This document shows positions 7,518 to 16,901 of a DNA stretch of 64,000 nt, piece by piece. Each line of letters begins with the position of its first letter. The stretch's first letter is position 1. The DNA comes from Actibacterium ureilyticum (GTDB taxonomy: Bacteria; Pseudomonadota; Alphaproteobacteria; Rhodobacterales; Rhodobacteraceae). Below the pieces are notes generated by a model. The model worked only from the letters and a program-made list of their open reading frames with translations, ran no database searches and had not been told where the DNA came from. The DNA lies in NCBI RefSeq assembly GCF_002285435.1, contig NZ_NSBT01000018.1:124001-188000 (forward strand), read 5' to 3'. The position numbers and the translations under genes are program-made.

Positions 7518-8729
7518 CTAACGCAGAAATGAACAAACCAGCTCGATATGCGGGGACCAGCGAAATTGATCCACGACCGTGACCGGGCCGGGGGTAAAGC
7601 CCGCATCGGCCAGCCGCCGCGCATCGCGGGCAAAGCTTTGCGGGTTGCAGGACACCATGACCAACTTTTGCAGGTCCGACCGGGCGATCTGATCCACCTG
7701 CGCCTCGGCGCCCGCGCGGGGCGGGTCCAGCACGGCCATGTCGAAGCGGTTCAACTCGTCCGGCAGCAGGGGCCGCCGGAACAGATCGCGCGCCGCGACG
7801 GTGACGGCCTTCAACCCCTGCGCCTGGCGCCAGCCCTGTTCCAGCGCCTGGGTCATCTCGGCCGACCCCTCGACCGCGTGTACCTCGGCCAATTGCGCCA
7901 GAGGCAGGGAAAACGTCCCGCATCCGGCGAACAGGTCGACAACCCGCACGGCCCCGTCGGCGGCGGCCAGAACGGCATCGGTCAGAACCTGCTGGCCATG
8001 CGCGGTTGCCTGCAGGAACGCGCCCGGCGGCGGCACGACACGGGCGGGACCGAAACGCTGGGTGGGCGGCTTGCGGGTGACGACAACGTCACCATTCCAG
8101 CTCAATCGCGCCCAATCGCCCTGTTCCGCCAGCCCGGCAAGCGCGGAAAACAGCGCGCGATCCATGTCCTTGCCGCCGGTCGCCGCGATATCCAGACCGG
8201 CCTCGGACAGGGTGATGGTGATGCTGACCTCGCCCTTGCGCGAGGCACCCGCCACGACCATCTGTTCCAACGCAGGAATGGCGGCGATCAGCTCGGGCCG
8301 CAACAGCTCACAATCCGGGATCGCCACGATGGTGTCAGAGGCGCGGGCGTGAAACCCGACCAGCGCGCCCTTTTTCGTCCGCCGCCCCGACAGGACCGCG
8401 CGCCGCCGCGACCGGGGCGGCGATGTCACGACACCCGCAATCGGCACATCCAGCCCCTGCGCCATCAACGCCGCCGTCACCGCCGCGGCTTTCCAGGCTT
8501 CGACGAACACATCCGACGCGTGCTGCAACGCGCAACCGCCGCAGCCCCGGAAATGCGGGCAGGGGGGCCGCACCCGGTCGGGCGAGGGCGTCACGACCGA
8601 TGGTTGCGCCATGCGCCCGTCTTCGACCGCGCCCTCGACCACCTCATCCGGCAGGGTACGCGGCACGAAAACCGGGCCGGGCGCGATGCCGTCGCCGTGA
8701 TGGCCCAAACGCTCGATTGTCAGCTTCAT
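7518..8729 (-). CDS. RNA m5U methyltransferase of the TrmA/RumA family
   Basis: 403 aa. A short TRAM-like N terminus (LTIERLGHHGDGIA) precedes an iron-sulfur cysteine cluster (Cys57, Cys63, Cys66 in CPHFRGCGGC, with a further Cys near 140). A class I methyltransferase core follows (VVDLFAGCGTFSLPLA), then the catalytic Cys361 in VSCNPQSFARD. The family makes 5-methyluridine in 23S rRNA or tRNA; which position is modified here cannot be decided. The start overlaps the upstream ABC gene by 4 bp (ATGA). Confidence 0.92.
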   Translation of the reverse strand: MKLTIERLGHHGDGIAPGPVFVPRTLPDEVVEGAVEDGRMAQPSVVTPSPDRVRPPCPHFRGCGGCALQHASDVFVEAWKAAAVTAALMAQGLDVPIAGVVTSPPRSRRRAVLSGRRTKKGALVGFHARASDTIVAIPDCELLRPELIAAIPALEQMVVAGASRKGEVSITITLSEAGLDIAATGGKDMDRALFSALAGLAEQGDWARLSWNGDVVVTRKPPTQRFGPARVVPPPGAFLQATAHGQQVLTDAVLAAADGAVRVVDLFAGCGTFSLPLAQLAEVHAVEGSAEMTQALEQGWRQAQGLKAVTVAARDLFRRPLLPDELNRFDMAVLDPPRAGAEAQVDQIARSDLQKLVMVSCNPQSFARDARRLADAGFTPGPVTVVDQFRWSPHIELVCSFLR

Positions 8730-10576
8730 TCAGCGGCCTCGTCCTCGGTCCCGATAAAGCCGCCTGATTGACGTGCCCAGAACCGGGCGTAAAGCCCATT
8801 TTGCGCCAACAATGCCTTGTGCGGGCCATCCTCGGCGATGCGCCCCTGATCCAGCACCACGATCCGGTCCATATGCGCGATGGTCGACAAGCGGTGCGCA
8901 ATCGCGATCACGGTCTTGCCCTCCATCATGTCGTAAAGCGTGTCCAGGATCGCGGCCTCGACCTCGCTGTCCAGGGCACTTGTCGCCTCGTCCAGCACCA
9001 GGATCGGCGCGTCCTTCAGGATGACCCGGGCAAGCGTGATCCGCTGCCGCTGCCCGCCGGACAGTTTCACGCCACGCTCGCCCACATGCGCGTCATAGCC
9101 GCGACGCCGCTCGGGGTCCTCAAGCTCCAGGATGAACTCATGCGCCTCGGCCCGCTTGGCGGCGGCGATGACCTCGGCCTCGCTCGCCTCGGGCTTGCCG
9201 TACAGGATGTTGTCCCGCACCGACCGATGCAGCAGCGCGCTGTCCTGGCTGACCATCCCGATCTTCTGGCGCAGACTGTCCTGCGTAACCCCGGCGATGT
9301 CCTGACCGTCGATCAGGATCTGCCCCTTGTCGGCATCGTAAAACCGCAGCAGCAGCTTGACCAAGGTCGACTTCCCCGCGCCCGACCGGCCGACGATCCC
9401 CAGTTTTTCACCGGGTTTCAGCACCAGATCAATATCGCTCAACCCGCCGGTTTCACGCCCATAATGGTGGGATAGTAACTGAAACCGCACCTCGCCCCGC
9501 TGAAACGCCAGATCGGGCGCAGACGGTTTGTCGACCAGCGCGATGGGCTGGGCGATGGTTTCCATCCCCTCGGCCACCACCCCGAGCGAGCGGAAAAAGC
9601 TGCTGAGCGCCCACATGATCCAACCGGTCATCGCGTTCAGCCGCAACGTCAGCGCGGTCGCCGCCGCAACGACGCCGACGCTGGCCGTGCCCTGCATCCA
9701 CAGCGCCATCGCCCAGCCCACCACGCCGATGATCAGCAGCCCGTTCAAAAAGGTCAGCGCCACATCCATCACGGTGAAAATCCGCATCTCGGCGGCGAAG
9801 GTCTTGCGCGCCTGTTCGATGCTGTCGCGGGCATAGTCCATCTCGCGGTCGTCATGGGCGAACAGCTTGACCGAATGAATGTTGGTATAGGCATCGACAA
9901 CCCGGCCCGTGACCAGGCTGCGCGCATCGGACGAGGCCTTGGACGCCGGCCCGACCCGCCGCATCGTCCACCGCACCAGCGCAGCATAGAGCAGGAACCA
10001 GATCAACAACGGCACGCCCAGCCGCATATCGGCCTCGGACAACAGGACATAGGCGCCGACCAGATAGGCCAGCGCAAAGGTGATCGCGTCGAACACCTGA
10101 AACGCGGCCTCGCCCGCGGCGGGCGGGGTTTGCATGATGCGGTTGGCGATCCGGCCCGCGAAATCGTTTTCGAACCAGGAAACCGATTGCCGCAGGACGT
10201 GCCGATGCGCGCGCCAACGGATCAGCGTGCCGAAATTCGGCAGGATCGCGTTGTTCAAGATGGCCACATCCAGCCCCTGCAACAGCGGCCGCAGGATCAG
10301 GATGAACGCCGCCATCGCGATCAGCTCGACGCCATGGGCGTCCCAGACCTGCGCGGGCGTACCCGTCGACAGCACATCGACGACCCGGCCCATGTACCAG
10401 ATCAACCCGATCTCGACCCCGGCCACCAGCACCGACAGTACCGCCGCCACCACGAAAATCCGGTGAAATGGCTTGGAATAGTCCCGCATGAACGGCCACA
10501 GCTTGCGCGGCGGCATATCCGTCTGCCGGTAAGCCACGTAAGGATCGACCAGATTTTCGAAAAACCGGAACATCAC
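8726..10576 (-). CDS. ABC exporter, fused permease and ATP-binding subunit
   Basis: 616 aa. The first 330 residues contain about six hydrophobic segments. The C-terminal ATPase has Walker A (VGRSGAGKSTLVKL), Q-loop, signature LSGGQRQRI, Walker B (ILVLDEATSALDSE) and the switch His (IAHRLSTIA). This is an MsbA/MDR-type half transporter working as a dimer in the inner membrane; substrate unknown. It is translationally coupled to the downstream RNA methyltransferase gene. An 83 bp gap separates it from cca upstream. Confidence 0.95.
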   Translation of the reverse strand: MMFRFFENLVDPYVAYRQTDMPPRKLWPFMRDYSKPFHRIFVVAAVLSVLVAGVEIGLIWYMGRVVDVLSTGTPAQVWDAHGVELIAMAAFILILRPLLQGLDVAILNNAILPNFGTLIRWRAHRHVLRQSVSWFENDFAGRIANRIMQTPPAAGEAAFQVFDAITFALAYLVGAYVLLSEADMRLGVPLLIWFLLYAALVRWTMRRVGPASKASSDARSLVTGRVVDAYTNIHSVKLFAHDDREMDYARDSIEQARKTFAAEMRIFTVMDVALTFLNGLLIIGVVGWAMALWMQGTASVGVVAAATALTLRLNAMTGWIMWALSSFFRSLGVVAEGMETIAQPIALVDKPSAPDLAFQRGEVRFQLLSHHYGRETGGLSDIDLVLKPGEKLGIVGRSGAGKSTLVKLLLRFYDADKGQILIDGQDIAGVTQDSLRQKIGMVSQDSALLHRSVRDNILYGKPEASEAEVIAAAKRAEAHEFILELEDPERRRGYDAHVGERGVKLSGGQRQRITLARVILKDAPILVLDEATSALDSEVEAAILDTLYDMMEGKTVIAIAHRLSTIAHMDRIVVLDQGRIAEDGPHKALLAQNGLYARFWARQSGGFIGTEDEAAE

Positions 10577-10659
10577 CGGACCTGTGAATTTTTAAAGAAA
10601 CGAGTTCTGGATATAGCGCTAACGTAACCGCAGGAAAACAACCAAGCGCATTCCCGCCG

Positions 10660-11811
10660 TCAGTGCAACAGCGCTTCCTTGTCCAGCGCGAAGCCCGACG
10701 CGATCCAGCGGTCTTCCAACTCGGCCAGTTTCGCTCCCAGCGCCGGACCCTGGTAATCCGGCATCAGATCGCGGGCCTTTACCGGAAATTCCGCCGCCGC
10801 ACCGGTGGCGATATCGTCCGGCCAGCCCGCGGGCAGGGGCGATTCCATGAGCGACGCGCGCAACAGCACCGCATCGCGCGCCGCCGCGACACCCAGACGA
10901 TAGCCCAGCGCCCGTGGCACGGCCGTTCCGGTGGCCCCGTCACGCAAAGCGGCCAGCGCGCGGGTCTCGTCCCGGCTCAGGCGCAACAGATCGGCGCATT
11001 CCGGCCCGTTCAGCGCGGCCAGCCGCCGGATCGGGTCGGGCGACAGGTCGGTCGCGGCCTCGAACGCGGTCAGAATGGGCAGGGCGCGCGGGTCGGCACC
11101 GGGCAGGATGCGGCCCAGGATCCCCGCCTGTGCCATGGTTGCCACGCTGGGCGCGGGGTCGGGCGCAGCCAGCAGTTTCTTGACCTCGGCCCCGATCCGT
11201 TCCTTCGAAAGTGTCTCTAACCCGTCCGAAAGCGCGGCACAGGCGGCCAGCGCCTCGGGGTCGAAACCCATTTCGGGATCGCCATACCAGGCATGAAACC
11301 GGAAATAGCGCAGGATGCGCAGGTAATCCTCGCGGATGCGGGCCTCGGCTTCGTCGATGAACCGCACGCGCCGCGCCTGCAGGTCGGGCAGACCGCCCAG
11401 CGGATCCAGAATCTCGCCCTCGGGCGTGGCATAAAGCGCGTTCATCGTGAAATCGCGTCGATGGGCGTCTTCATCGATCCGGTCGGCAAAGGCCACCACC
11501 GCGCGCCGACCGTCGGTTTCCACATCGCGGCGAAAGGTCGTGACCTCGAACGGGTGGCCATCGGCGATCACCGTGACCGTGCCGTGGTCGATCCCCGTCG
11601 GCACGGCCTTCAACCCCGCCTGCTCGGCCAGTTCCATCACCCGGTCGGGGCGGGCATCGGTGGAAATGTCGATATCGCTGATCCCGGCGCCCAGCAGGGC
11701 GTTGCGCACGCAGCCGCCGACAAACAGCGCCTGATGCCCCGCTGCGGTCAGCATGGCACAGACCGACTGAACCTCGGGCGACCGGATCCAGGGCGCGTCG
11801 ATCCGGGTCAT
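10660..11811 (-). CDS. cca: CCA tRNA nucleotidyltransferase
   Basis: 383 aa. It adds or repairs the 3'-CCA end of tRNAs. The N-terminal class II nucleotidyltransferase head shows VGGCVRNALLG and the catalytic carboxylates Asp46 and Asp48 (SDIDIST). The RRDFTMNALY motif and the RILRYFRFHA neck follow. The C terminus is the usual divergent tRNA-binding body. Its start overlaps the end of the CoA pyrophosphatase gene by 4 bp, in a run hslO-nudL-cca. Some relatives have only CC- or A-adding activity; a single enzyme of this length is most likely CCA-adding. Confidence 0.95.
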   Translation of the reverse strand: MTRIDAPWIRSPEVQSVCAMLTAAGHQALFVGGCVRNALLGAGISDIDISTDARPDRVMELAEQAGLKAVPTGIDHGTVTVIADGHPFEVTTFRRDVETDGRRAVVAFADRIDEDAHRRDFTMNALYATPEGEILDPLGGLPDLQARRVRFIDEAEARIREDYLRILRYFRFHAWYGDPEMGFDPEALAACAALSDGLETLSKERIGAEVKKLLAAPDPAPSVATMAQAGILGRILPGADPRALPILTAFEAATDLSPDPIRRLAALNGPECADLLRLSRDETRALAALRDGATGTAVPRALGYRLGVAAARDAVLLRASLMESPLPAGWPDDIATGAAAEFPVKARDLMPDYQGPALGAKLAELEDRWIASGFALDKEALLH

Positions 11812-12401
11812 GGCGCCATCCTGTCGGCCAGCCCGCGCAGGATGCGCGCGGTCGCCCCCCAGATGTAATAGGGGCCATAGGGCACGGTGTAATAATGCCG
11901 CCGCTGCCCACGCCAGCGGCGGGACTGGACCGAAAACCGGGCCGGTTCCAGCACATGCGCCAGCGGCACGGCAAAGACCTCGTCAACCTCGCCGGCCTCG
12001 GGCATGGCGTCGAATGTGCCCCTGATCCAGCCCAATACCGGCGTGACCAGAAAGCCGGTGACGGTTTCATGCGTCGGCAGATGGCCCAGAACCTGAACAT
12101 GTCCGGGGGGCAGGGCGATTTCCTCCTGCGCCTCGCGCAGGGCGGCGGCGGTCACGTCGGCATCGGTCGGGTCGACCTTGCCGCCGGGAAAGGCGATCTG
12201 TCCCGGATGGTGCTTCAACCGCGAGGATCGCTTGGTCAGGATGACCTGCGGCCCGCCCGGCGCATCCTGCACCCCCACCAGCACCCCGGCAGCGCGCAGC
12301 TTGCGCCCCGGCGGCAGTGCGATCCCCGGGTTCAGGTCGAAATCCGACGACGCGCCACCGTCAGCGCCCAGCGCCCGTTGCAGCCTTTGGACCACATCCA
12401 T
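11808..12401 (-). CDS. nudL: CoA pyrophosphatase, NUDIX family
   Basis: 197 aa from the ATG at 12401; the frame stays open upstream but that part is antisense to hslO. The NUDIX box is complete (FPGGKVDPTD...REAQEEI) and preceded by the CoA-associated segment VILTKRSSRLKHHPGQIAFPGG, which marks the CoA/acyl-CoA diphosphatase subgroup. It is expected to cleave CoA into 3',5'-ADP and 4'-phosphopantetheine. It lies 7 bp after hslO and overlaps cca by 4 bp. Confidence 0.92.
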   Translation of the reverse strand: MDVVQRLQRALGADGGASSDFDLNPGIALPPGRKLRAAGVLVGVQDAPGGPQVILTKRSSRLKHHPGQIAFPGGKVDPTDADVTAAALREAQEEIALPPGHVQVLGHLPTHETVTGFLVTPVLGWIRGTFDAMPEAGEVDEVFAVPLAHVLEPARFSVQSRRWRGQRRHYYTVPYGPYYIWGATARILRGLADRMAP

Positions 12402-12408
12402 GGCGCCG

Positions 12409-13392
12409 CTATTCCTTGGCTTGGAACCCGAGCGTTTTCGGGTCCAGCTCGTAATGGGCGCCGCAGAACTGGCAATCGGCGGTGACGATGCCCTCATCGG
12501 TGGTCATGTACGCGATGTCCTTGGCCGAATAGATCGACATGGTCTGGCGCACGCGATCCTCGGAACAGGTGCAGCCGAACTGCACCGGCTGGGCGTCGAA
12601 CACACGCGGCTGTTCCTCGTGAAACAGGCGCACCAACAGCTCGGTCGGCTGCACTTTGGGCCCGACCAGCTCGATATCCTCGACCGAGCTTAGCAGGATA
12701 TTGGCGCGGTTCCAGTTTTCCGCATCCTCGCCATCGACGATATCGTGCGCGTTCAGCAACCCGCCCTCGCCCGAGCCGCCATCGGTCGCGACAAAGGGCG
12801 ATGCCTTGGGCAGGTGTTGCAGCATCACGCCGCCCGCGCGCCAGCTTTCGGGCTGTCCCGGCAGCGTGGACTGACCGAAGCTGAGCGCAAATCGCGTGGG
12901 CAACTGTTCGGATTGGGCGAAATAGGTCTCGGCGCAGGTCGCAAGCGAGGTTCCTTCGATCGGCGTGATCCCCTGATAGGGCACCATGCCGTCGCCCTGG
13001 TCGATCAGAATCGCGAAATACCCCTTGCCGATCTGCGACAGCCCCGGCGCATCGGTCCGCAGCCTTTCGGCGTCATAGCTGGCATAGGCGCGGATCTGGG
13101 CCGGCGTGCCCTCTTTGCTGGGGGCATAGTAATCGGTGGCGATCAGCCGGGCGGGCCCGTCGCCGCGCACCTGCAACGACAGTTTCCAGCGCAGCTTCAG
13201 CGTCTGGCCGATCAGCGCGGTCAGCAACGCCATCTCGGCTACCAGTGCCTCGATCACGCGCGGGTAATCGTGCTGTGCCAGGATTTGGTCCAGCACGCCG
13301 TCAAGCCGCGCCACGCGGCCACGAATATCCGCGTTTTCCAGCTGAAAGGGCAGGACGGTATCGTCCCAGGCGATGCGAGATCCGAGTGTCAT
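12409..13392 (-). CDS. hslO: Redox-regulated chaperone Hsp33
   Basis: 327 aa. The long N-terminal domain ends in the redox switch with the zinc-binding cysteines Cys274 and Cys276 (CTC) and Cys307 and Cys310 (CQFC). Oxidation of these cysteines activates holdase function in the cytoplasm. It is first in a minus-strand run with nudL and cca. An upstream gap of 75 bp separates it from a divergent NUDIX gene. Confidence 0.95.
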   Translation of the reverse strand: MTLGSRIAWDDTVLPFQLENADIRGRVARLDGVLDQILAQHDYPRVIEALVAEMALLTALIGQTLKLRWKLSLQVRGDGPARLIATDYYAPSKEGTPAQIRAYASYDAERLRTDAPGLSQIGKGYFAILIDQGDGMVPYQGITPIEGTSLATCAETYFAQSEQLPTRFALSFGQSTLPGQPESWRAGGVMLQHLPKASPFVATDGGSGEGGLLNAHDIVDGEDAENWNRANILLSSVEDIELVGPKVQPTELLVRLFHEEQPRVFDAQPVQFGCTCSEDRVRQTMSIYSAKDIAYMTTDEGIVTADCQFCGAHYELDPKTLGFQAKE

Positions 13393-13467
13393 GGGGTTTC
13401 CTTATGCGCCATGTCTTGGCATACCGCGCCTATATAGGGCACACAACCGGCGGACCAAGGGGGTTTC

Positions 13468-13914
13468 ATGATCAGACGCATCGGGGAACCGGCCGAAACC
13501 GGCCGGCGCTATCGCCTGCGGCCGGGTGCCTATGCGATCCTGCCGCGTGACGGGGCGCTTCTGGTGACGCACCAATCCCAGCCCTTCCCGGAATTCCAGC
13601 TGCCCGGCGGCGGTGTCGATCCCGGCGAATCGCCCTTGCAGGCGCTGCACCGCGAAACGGTCGAGGAAACCGGCTGGAAGATCGCGCCCTTGCGGCGGCT
13701 GGGGGCGTTCCGGCGGTTCACCTTCATGCCGGAATACGACATCTGGGCCGAAAAGCTGTGCCAGATCTATCTGGCGCGACCCGTGCGGCCGCTATCAGAA
13801 CCGACAGAGCCGGGACACCGGGCGATCTGGCTGTCGCTGGACGCCGCCGTCGAAGAGTTGGGCAACCCCGGCGACCGCCTGATGCTGCGCCGGTTTCTGG
13901 GGATGGTCCGCTAA
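13468..13914 (+). CDS. NUDIX hydrolase
   Basis: 148 aa. The full NUDIX signature lies at about residues 45-68 (LPGGGVDPGES..ALHRETVEETGW). The N terminus has an RPGAYAIL strand, as in MutT-like members. The family hydrolyses nucleoside diphosphate derivatives; the substrate is unknown. Its stop overlaps that of the convergent phosphatase gene (CTAA). Confidence 0.9.
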   Translation: MIRRIGEPAETGRRYRLRPGAYAILPRDGALLVTHQSQPFPEFQLPGGGVDPGESPLQALHRETVEETGWKIAPLRRLGAFRRFTFMPEYDIWAEKLCQIYLARPVRPLSEPTEPGHRAIWLSLDAAVEELGNPGDRLMLRRFLGMVR

Positions 13915-15197
13915 GGCCCGGCATATTCCAGCATGATGGCCGAAACGTCGTCGGCCATCGGCTTTTCGGGGTGCATCGCGGTGACCTGCCAGAACAGGTC
14001 GTCCAGCATTTCGTTCCCGCTGCGGTCCGACAAATCCCGCAGCATCTTTGCCAGCCCGTCCTCTTCCAGCATCCGGCCATCGGTATCCGTGCTTTCGGTG
14101 ATGCCGTCGGAGTGAAAAATAAGCCGGTCACCCGGCTGCAGCATCACCTCGAAGCTTTCGAACAGCAGGTCCGGCAAAAGCCCGACCGGCGGGCCGCCGG
14201 TGCCCACGAATTCGACCGTGCCGTCGGCGCGCTGGATGACCGGATGCGGATGGCCCGCCTGTACGATGCTGGCCCGGCCATTGCGCAGATCGACCACCGC
14301 ATAGGCCATGGTAAAATATTCCTCGACCCCTTCGTCGGACAGCAGCCGTTCGTTCAGGATCTGCGCGACCTCTTCGGGGCTGCGCTGGACATAATACCGG
14401 TCGAATCGCTTTTCCAAGGCGATGTTCTGGTCCAGGAACCGGCCGCTCAGATACCCCGCGATCCGCGCCGTCATCAGGGCCGATGTCACGCCATGGCCCG
14501 AGACATCGATATTGTACATGCCCAGCCGGTTCGGCCCGGGCGAGAACACACCGACAAGGTCGCCGCCCACATGGCCGCAGGGCTTCATCAGCATCGACAC
14601 ATCGGACCGGCCAATGCGACAGCTGCGCTCGGGCACCAGCGAATCCTGGATCTTGCGCGCCTGTTCCAGATCGCGTTCGATGGAATCGTAAAGCGATTGC
14701 AACTCGGCCAGCGCCGATCCGACGATCTGGTTCTTGGCCGACAGCTCCTGCTCCATCACCAGAACCCGTTCGCCCGCCAGCAGCCGCGCCCGCAATTCGG
14801 GGGCGTTGATCGGCTTGATCAGGAAATCGTCTGCCCCGACCTCGAGCCCATGCACGACCTCGTCGGTTTCCGATTTCGACGTCAGGACGATGAAATAGCC
14901 ATAGCGGCCCTTGTCCAGCGCGCGGAACTGGGTGCAGAAATCCAGCCCCGACATCCCCGGCATGACCCAATCGCTGATGATGAAATCGATGGGCTCGTGA
15001 CGGCAGATTTCCATCGCCTCTTCGCCGCATCCGGCCTCGATCACGTTATAGCCCCATTTGACCAGCAGAACCTTCAGGATGCGCCGCTGCACCCGGCTGT
15101 CATCGACCAGAAGCACCGTACGCACACATTCCGTCCGGGGCGGCGGGTGCGCGTTCGTCTTGAACGTTTCATAGGTCAGCTGCGTCACAGGCATCAC
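13911..15197 (-). CDS. Response regulator with PP2C-type serine phosphatase output (RsbU/RbaY-like)
   Basis: 428 aa. The N-terminal receiver domain (about residues 27-140) has the acidic pocket Asp32/Asp33, phosphoacceptor Asp76 (ISDWVMPG) and Lys128 (IKPI). A helical linker (QELSAKNQIVGSALAELQSLYDSIERDLEQARKIQ) leads to a PP2C/SpoIIE phosphatase domain with GGDLVGVF, DVSGHGVTSAL and a C-terminal ADDVSAIML metal site. Such proteins dephosphorylate an anti-sigma-factor antagonist in partner-switching systems. The architecture matches Rhodobacter capsulatus RbaY, but orthology is inference. It is divergent from an Hpt gene 144 bp away, a likely phosphorelay partner. Confidence 0.9.
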   Translation of the reverse strand: MMPVTQLTYETFKTNAHPPPRTECVRTVLLVDDSRVQRRILKVLLVKWGYNVIEAGCGEEAMEICRHEPIDFIISDWVMPGMSGLDFCTQFRALDKGRYGYFIVLTSKSETDEVVHGLEVGADDFLIKPINAPELRARLLAGERVLVMEQELSAKNQIVGSALAELQSLYDSIERDLEQARKIQDSLVPERSCRIGRSDVSMLMKPCGHVGGDLVGVFSPGPNRLGMYNIDVSGHGVTSALMTARIAGYLSGRFLDQNIALEKRFDRYYVQRSPEEVAQILNERLLSDEGVEEYFTMAYAVVDLRNGRASIVQAGHPHPVIQRADGTVEFVGTGGPPVGLLPDLLFESFEVMLQPGDRLIFHSDGITESTDTDGRMLEEDGLAKMLRDLSDRSGNEMLDDLFWQVTAMHPEKPMADDVSAIMLEYAGP

Positions 15198-15215
15198 TCG
15201 TTGGCTTTGCCCTTC

Positions 15216-15234
15216 TTAACGTTGGTTTCGTTAA
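15216..15234. promoter_or_regulatory. Inverted repeat in the phosphatase-Hpt divergent promoter region
   Basis: TTAACG and CGTTAA arms separated by 7 bp form a symmetric operator-like site 19 bp upstream of the phosphatase start. The two TTAA cores are 11 bp apart, so this is not a standard CtrA TTAA-N7-TTAA site. The bound protein is unknown. Confidence 0.35.
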
Positions 15235-15341
15235 CAAGCGGTGAAACTGAAAATGCGAGATTTCTTCTTCACCAGCGTTAGGCTTTGTTAATGCGTGCCC
15301 GCTAGCTTCCGCTGAAGTAACCGGAGGGGAGTACGCGTATC

Positions 15342-15665
15342 ATGATCGATTGGGACAGGGTCAGTATCCTGCGGGACGAGGTGGGCGGCGAAGCCTTTAA
15401 CGAGGTCGTCACGATGTTTCTGGACGAGGTCGAGGAAACGCTGTCGACCCTGTCGACCGCGACACCGGTCGCCGATCTGCTGGACGCGCTGCATTTCCTG
15501 AAAGGCTCGGCGCTGAGCCTGGGGTTTCGGACTTTCGCCGCGCTCTGCCACAACGGTGACCAGGCCGCGCCGATGCAAACGGGCGAGCTGGACACGCTGT
15601 TGGGCACATACCGCCAGTCGAAAACCGAATTCCTGACCGGCCTGGCCGAACGGTTCAGCAGTTGA
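15342..15665 (+). CDS. Histidine phosphotransfer (Hpt) domain protein
   Basis: 107 aa, a stand-alone Hpt domain. The phosphorylated residue is His51 in the motif HFLKGSALSLGF, and the surrounding helices (FNEVVTMFLDEVEETLSTL) fit the four-helix bundle. It would relay phosphate between a hybrid kinase and a receiver. The divergent neighbour is a receiver-PP2C protein, the most obvious receiver partner. The start is preceded by a purine-rich GGAGGGGAG site. Nine bp separate its stop from the convergent ilvA. Confidence 0.9.
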   Translation: MIDWDRVSILRDEVGGEAFNEVVTMFLDEVEETLSTLSTATPVADLLDALHFLKGSALSLGFRTFAALCHNGDQAAPMQTGELDTLLGTYRQSKTEFLTGLAERFSS

Positions 15666-15674
15666 ATGCGCGGC

Positions 15675-16901
15675 TCAGATCACGAACTGCGCCATCAGCT
15701 CGTCATTGGTGATGTCCTGATAGACCATGCCCGACGCATCCAGCCGCGCGAACAGCGCGGGGAAATTCGCCGGGTCGTTGGTTTCGATCCCGATCAGGAC
15801 CGAACCGAAGTTCCGCGCCGATTTCTTCATGTATTCGAACCGCGTGATGTTGTCGGCCGGTCCCAGATTGCCCAGAAAATCGCGCAGCGCGCCGGGGCGC
15901 TGGGGCAGGCGTATAATGAAATATTTCTGCAACCCCGCATGGCGCTGGGCGCGTTCCTTGACCTCGGGCAGGCGTTCGAAATCGAAATTGCCGCCCGATG
16001 TCACACAAACCACCCGCCGCCCGCGCAGGAATGACTGAAACTCGGCCAGCGCCTCGACCGACAGGGCGCCTGCGGGTTCCAGCACGATGCCTTCCAGGTT
16101 CAGCATCTCGATGATCGTGGTGCAGACGCGATCCTCGGTGATGGTGACCGTGTCCGACAGCGGCGTGTGCTGCAGCAGCGCATAGGGCCGGTCGCCGATT
16201 CGGCCCACCGCGGCACCGTCGACAAAGGTGTCGACCCGGTCCAGCATGACCGGCGTTCGCGCCTCGAGCGCGGCACGCAGACACGCACCGCCCGCCGGTT
16301 CGACAAAGATGCAATGCGTCCGGTCGCCGAAATAGGTGGCCACGCCCGCCGACATGCCCCCACCGCCCACCGGCAACAGGATGTGATCGGGCACGCCGCC
16401 CAACTGATCCTCGATCTCGACGGCGATGGAGGCCTGCCCCTCGATCACGTCGTCATCGTCGAAAGGCGACAGGAAATAGCCCCCCTCGCGGTCGCACCAT
16501 TGCTGCGCCTCGGCCAGGGTGTCGTCGAAATAATCGCCCTTCAGGAAGATCTCGACATTATCGCCGCCGAACATACGGGTTTTCTGGATCTTCTGCTTGG
16601 GCGTCGTCACCGGCATGAAGATCACCCCGCGCACCCCCATATGCTTGCACATGAACGCCACGCCCTGCGCGTGGTTGCCCGCGCTGGCACAGACGAACAG
16701 ATCCTGTCCGGGCTGTTTACGCATCGCGTTGAAGGCGCCGCGGATCTTGTAGGACCGCACCGGGCTCAGATCCTCGCGCTTCAGCCAGATATCGGCGCCA
16801 AAGCGTTCCGACAGATGGACATTGCGCTGCAGCGGGGTGGGGGGGAACACCGCGCGCATGGCCTGTTCGGCGGCGCGGGCCTTTTCGACGAATTCATTCA
16901 T
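15675..16901 (-). CDS. ilvA: Threonine ammonia-lyase (threonine deaminase)
   Basis: 408 aa. A PLP enzyme converting threonine to 2-oxobutanoate and ammonia, first step to isoleucine. The PLP lysine is Lys52 in RSYKIRGAF; the phosphate-binding loop (LPVGGGGMSAG) and SAGNHAQG segment are present. The C-terminal 80 residues (RPGALRDFLGNLGPADNI.., VLIGIETND) form an ACT-like regulatory domain. Family members of this length (about 400 aa) may be catabolic or biosynthetic; the single regulatory domain does not decide it. Monocistronic by context. Confidence 0.93.
   Translation of the reverse strand: MNEFVEKARAAEQAMRAVFPPTPLQRNVHLSERFGADIWLKREDLSPVRSYKIRGAFNAMRKQPGQDLFVCASAGNHAQGVAFMCKHMGVRGVIFMPVTTPKQKIQKTRMFGGDNVEIFLKGDYFDDTLAEAQQWCDREGGYFLSPFDDDDVIEGQASIAVEIEDQLGGVPDHILLPVGGGGMSAGVATYFGDRTHCIFVEPAGGACLRAALEARTPVMLDRVDTFVDGAAVGRIGDRPYALLQHTPLSDTVTITEDRVCTTIIEMLNLEGIVLEPAGALSVEALAEFQSFLRGRRVVCVTSGGNFDFERLPEVKERAQRHAGLQKYFIIRLPQRPGALRDFLGNLGPADNITRFEYMKKSARNFGSVLIGIETNDPANFPALFARLDASGMVYQDITNDELMAQFVI

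Noticed and set aside
15278-15291. TTAG...TTAA in the phosphatase-Hpt gap as a CtrA site
   Set aside because: The spacing between cores is one base short and one core is mismatched.
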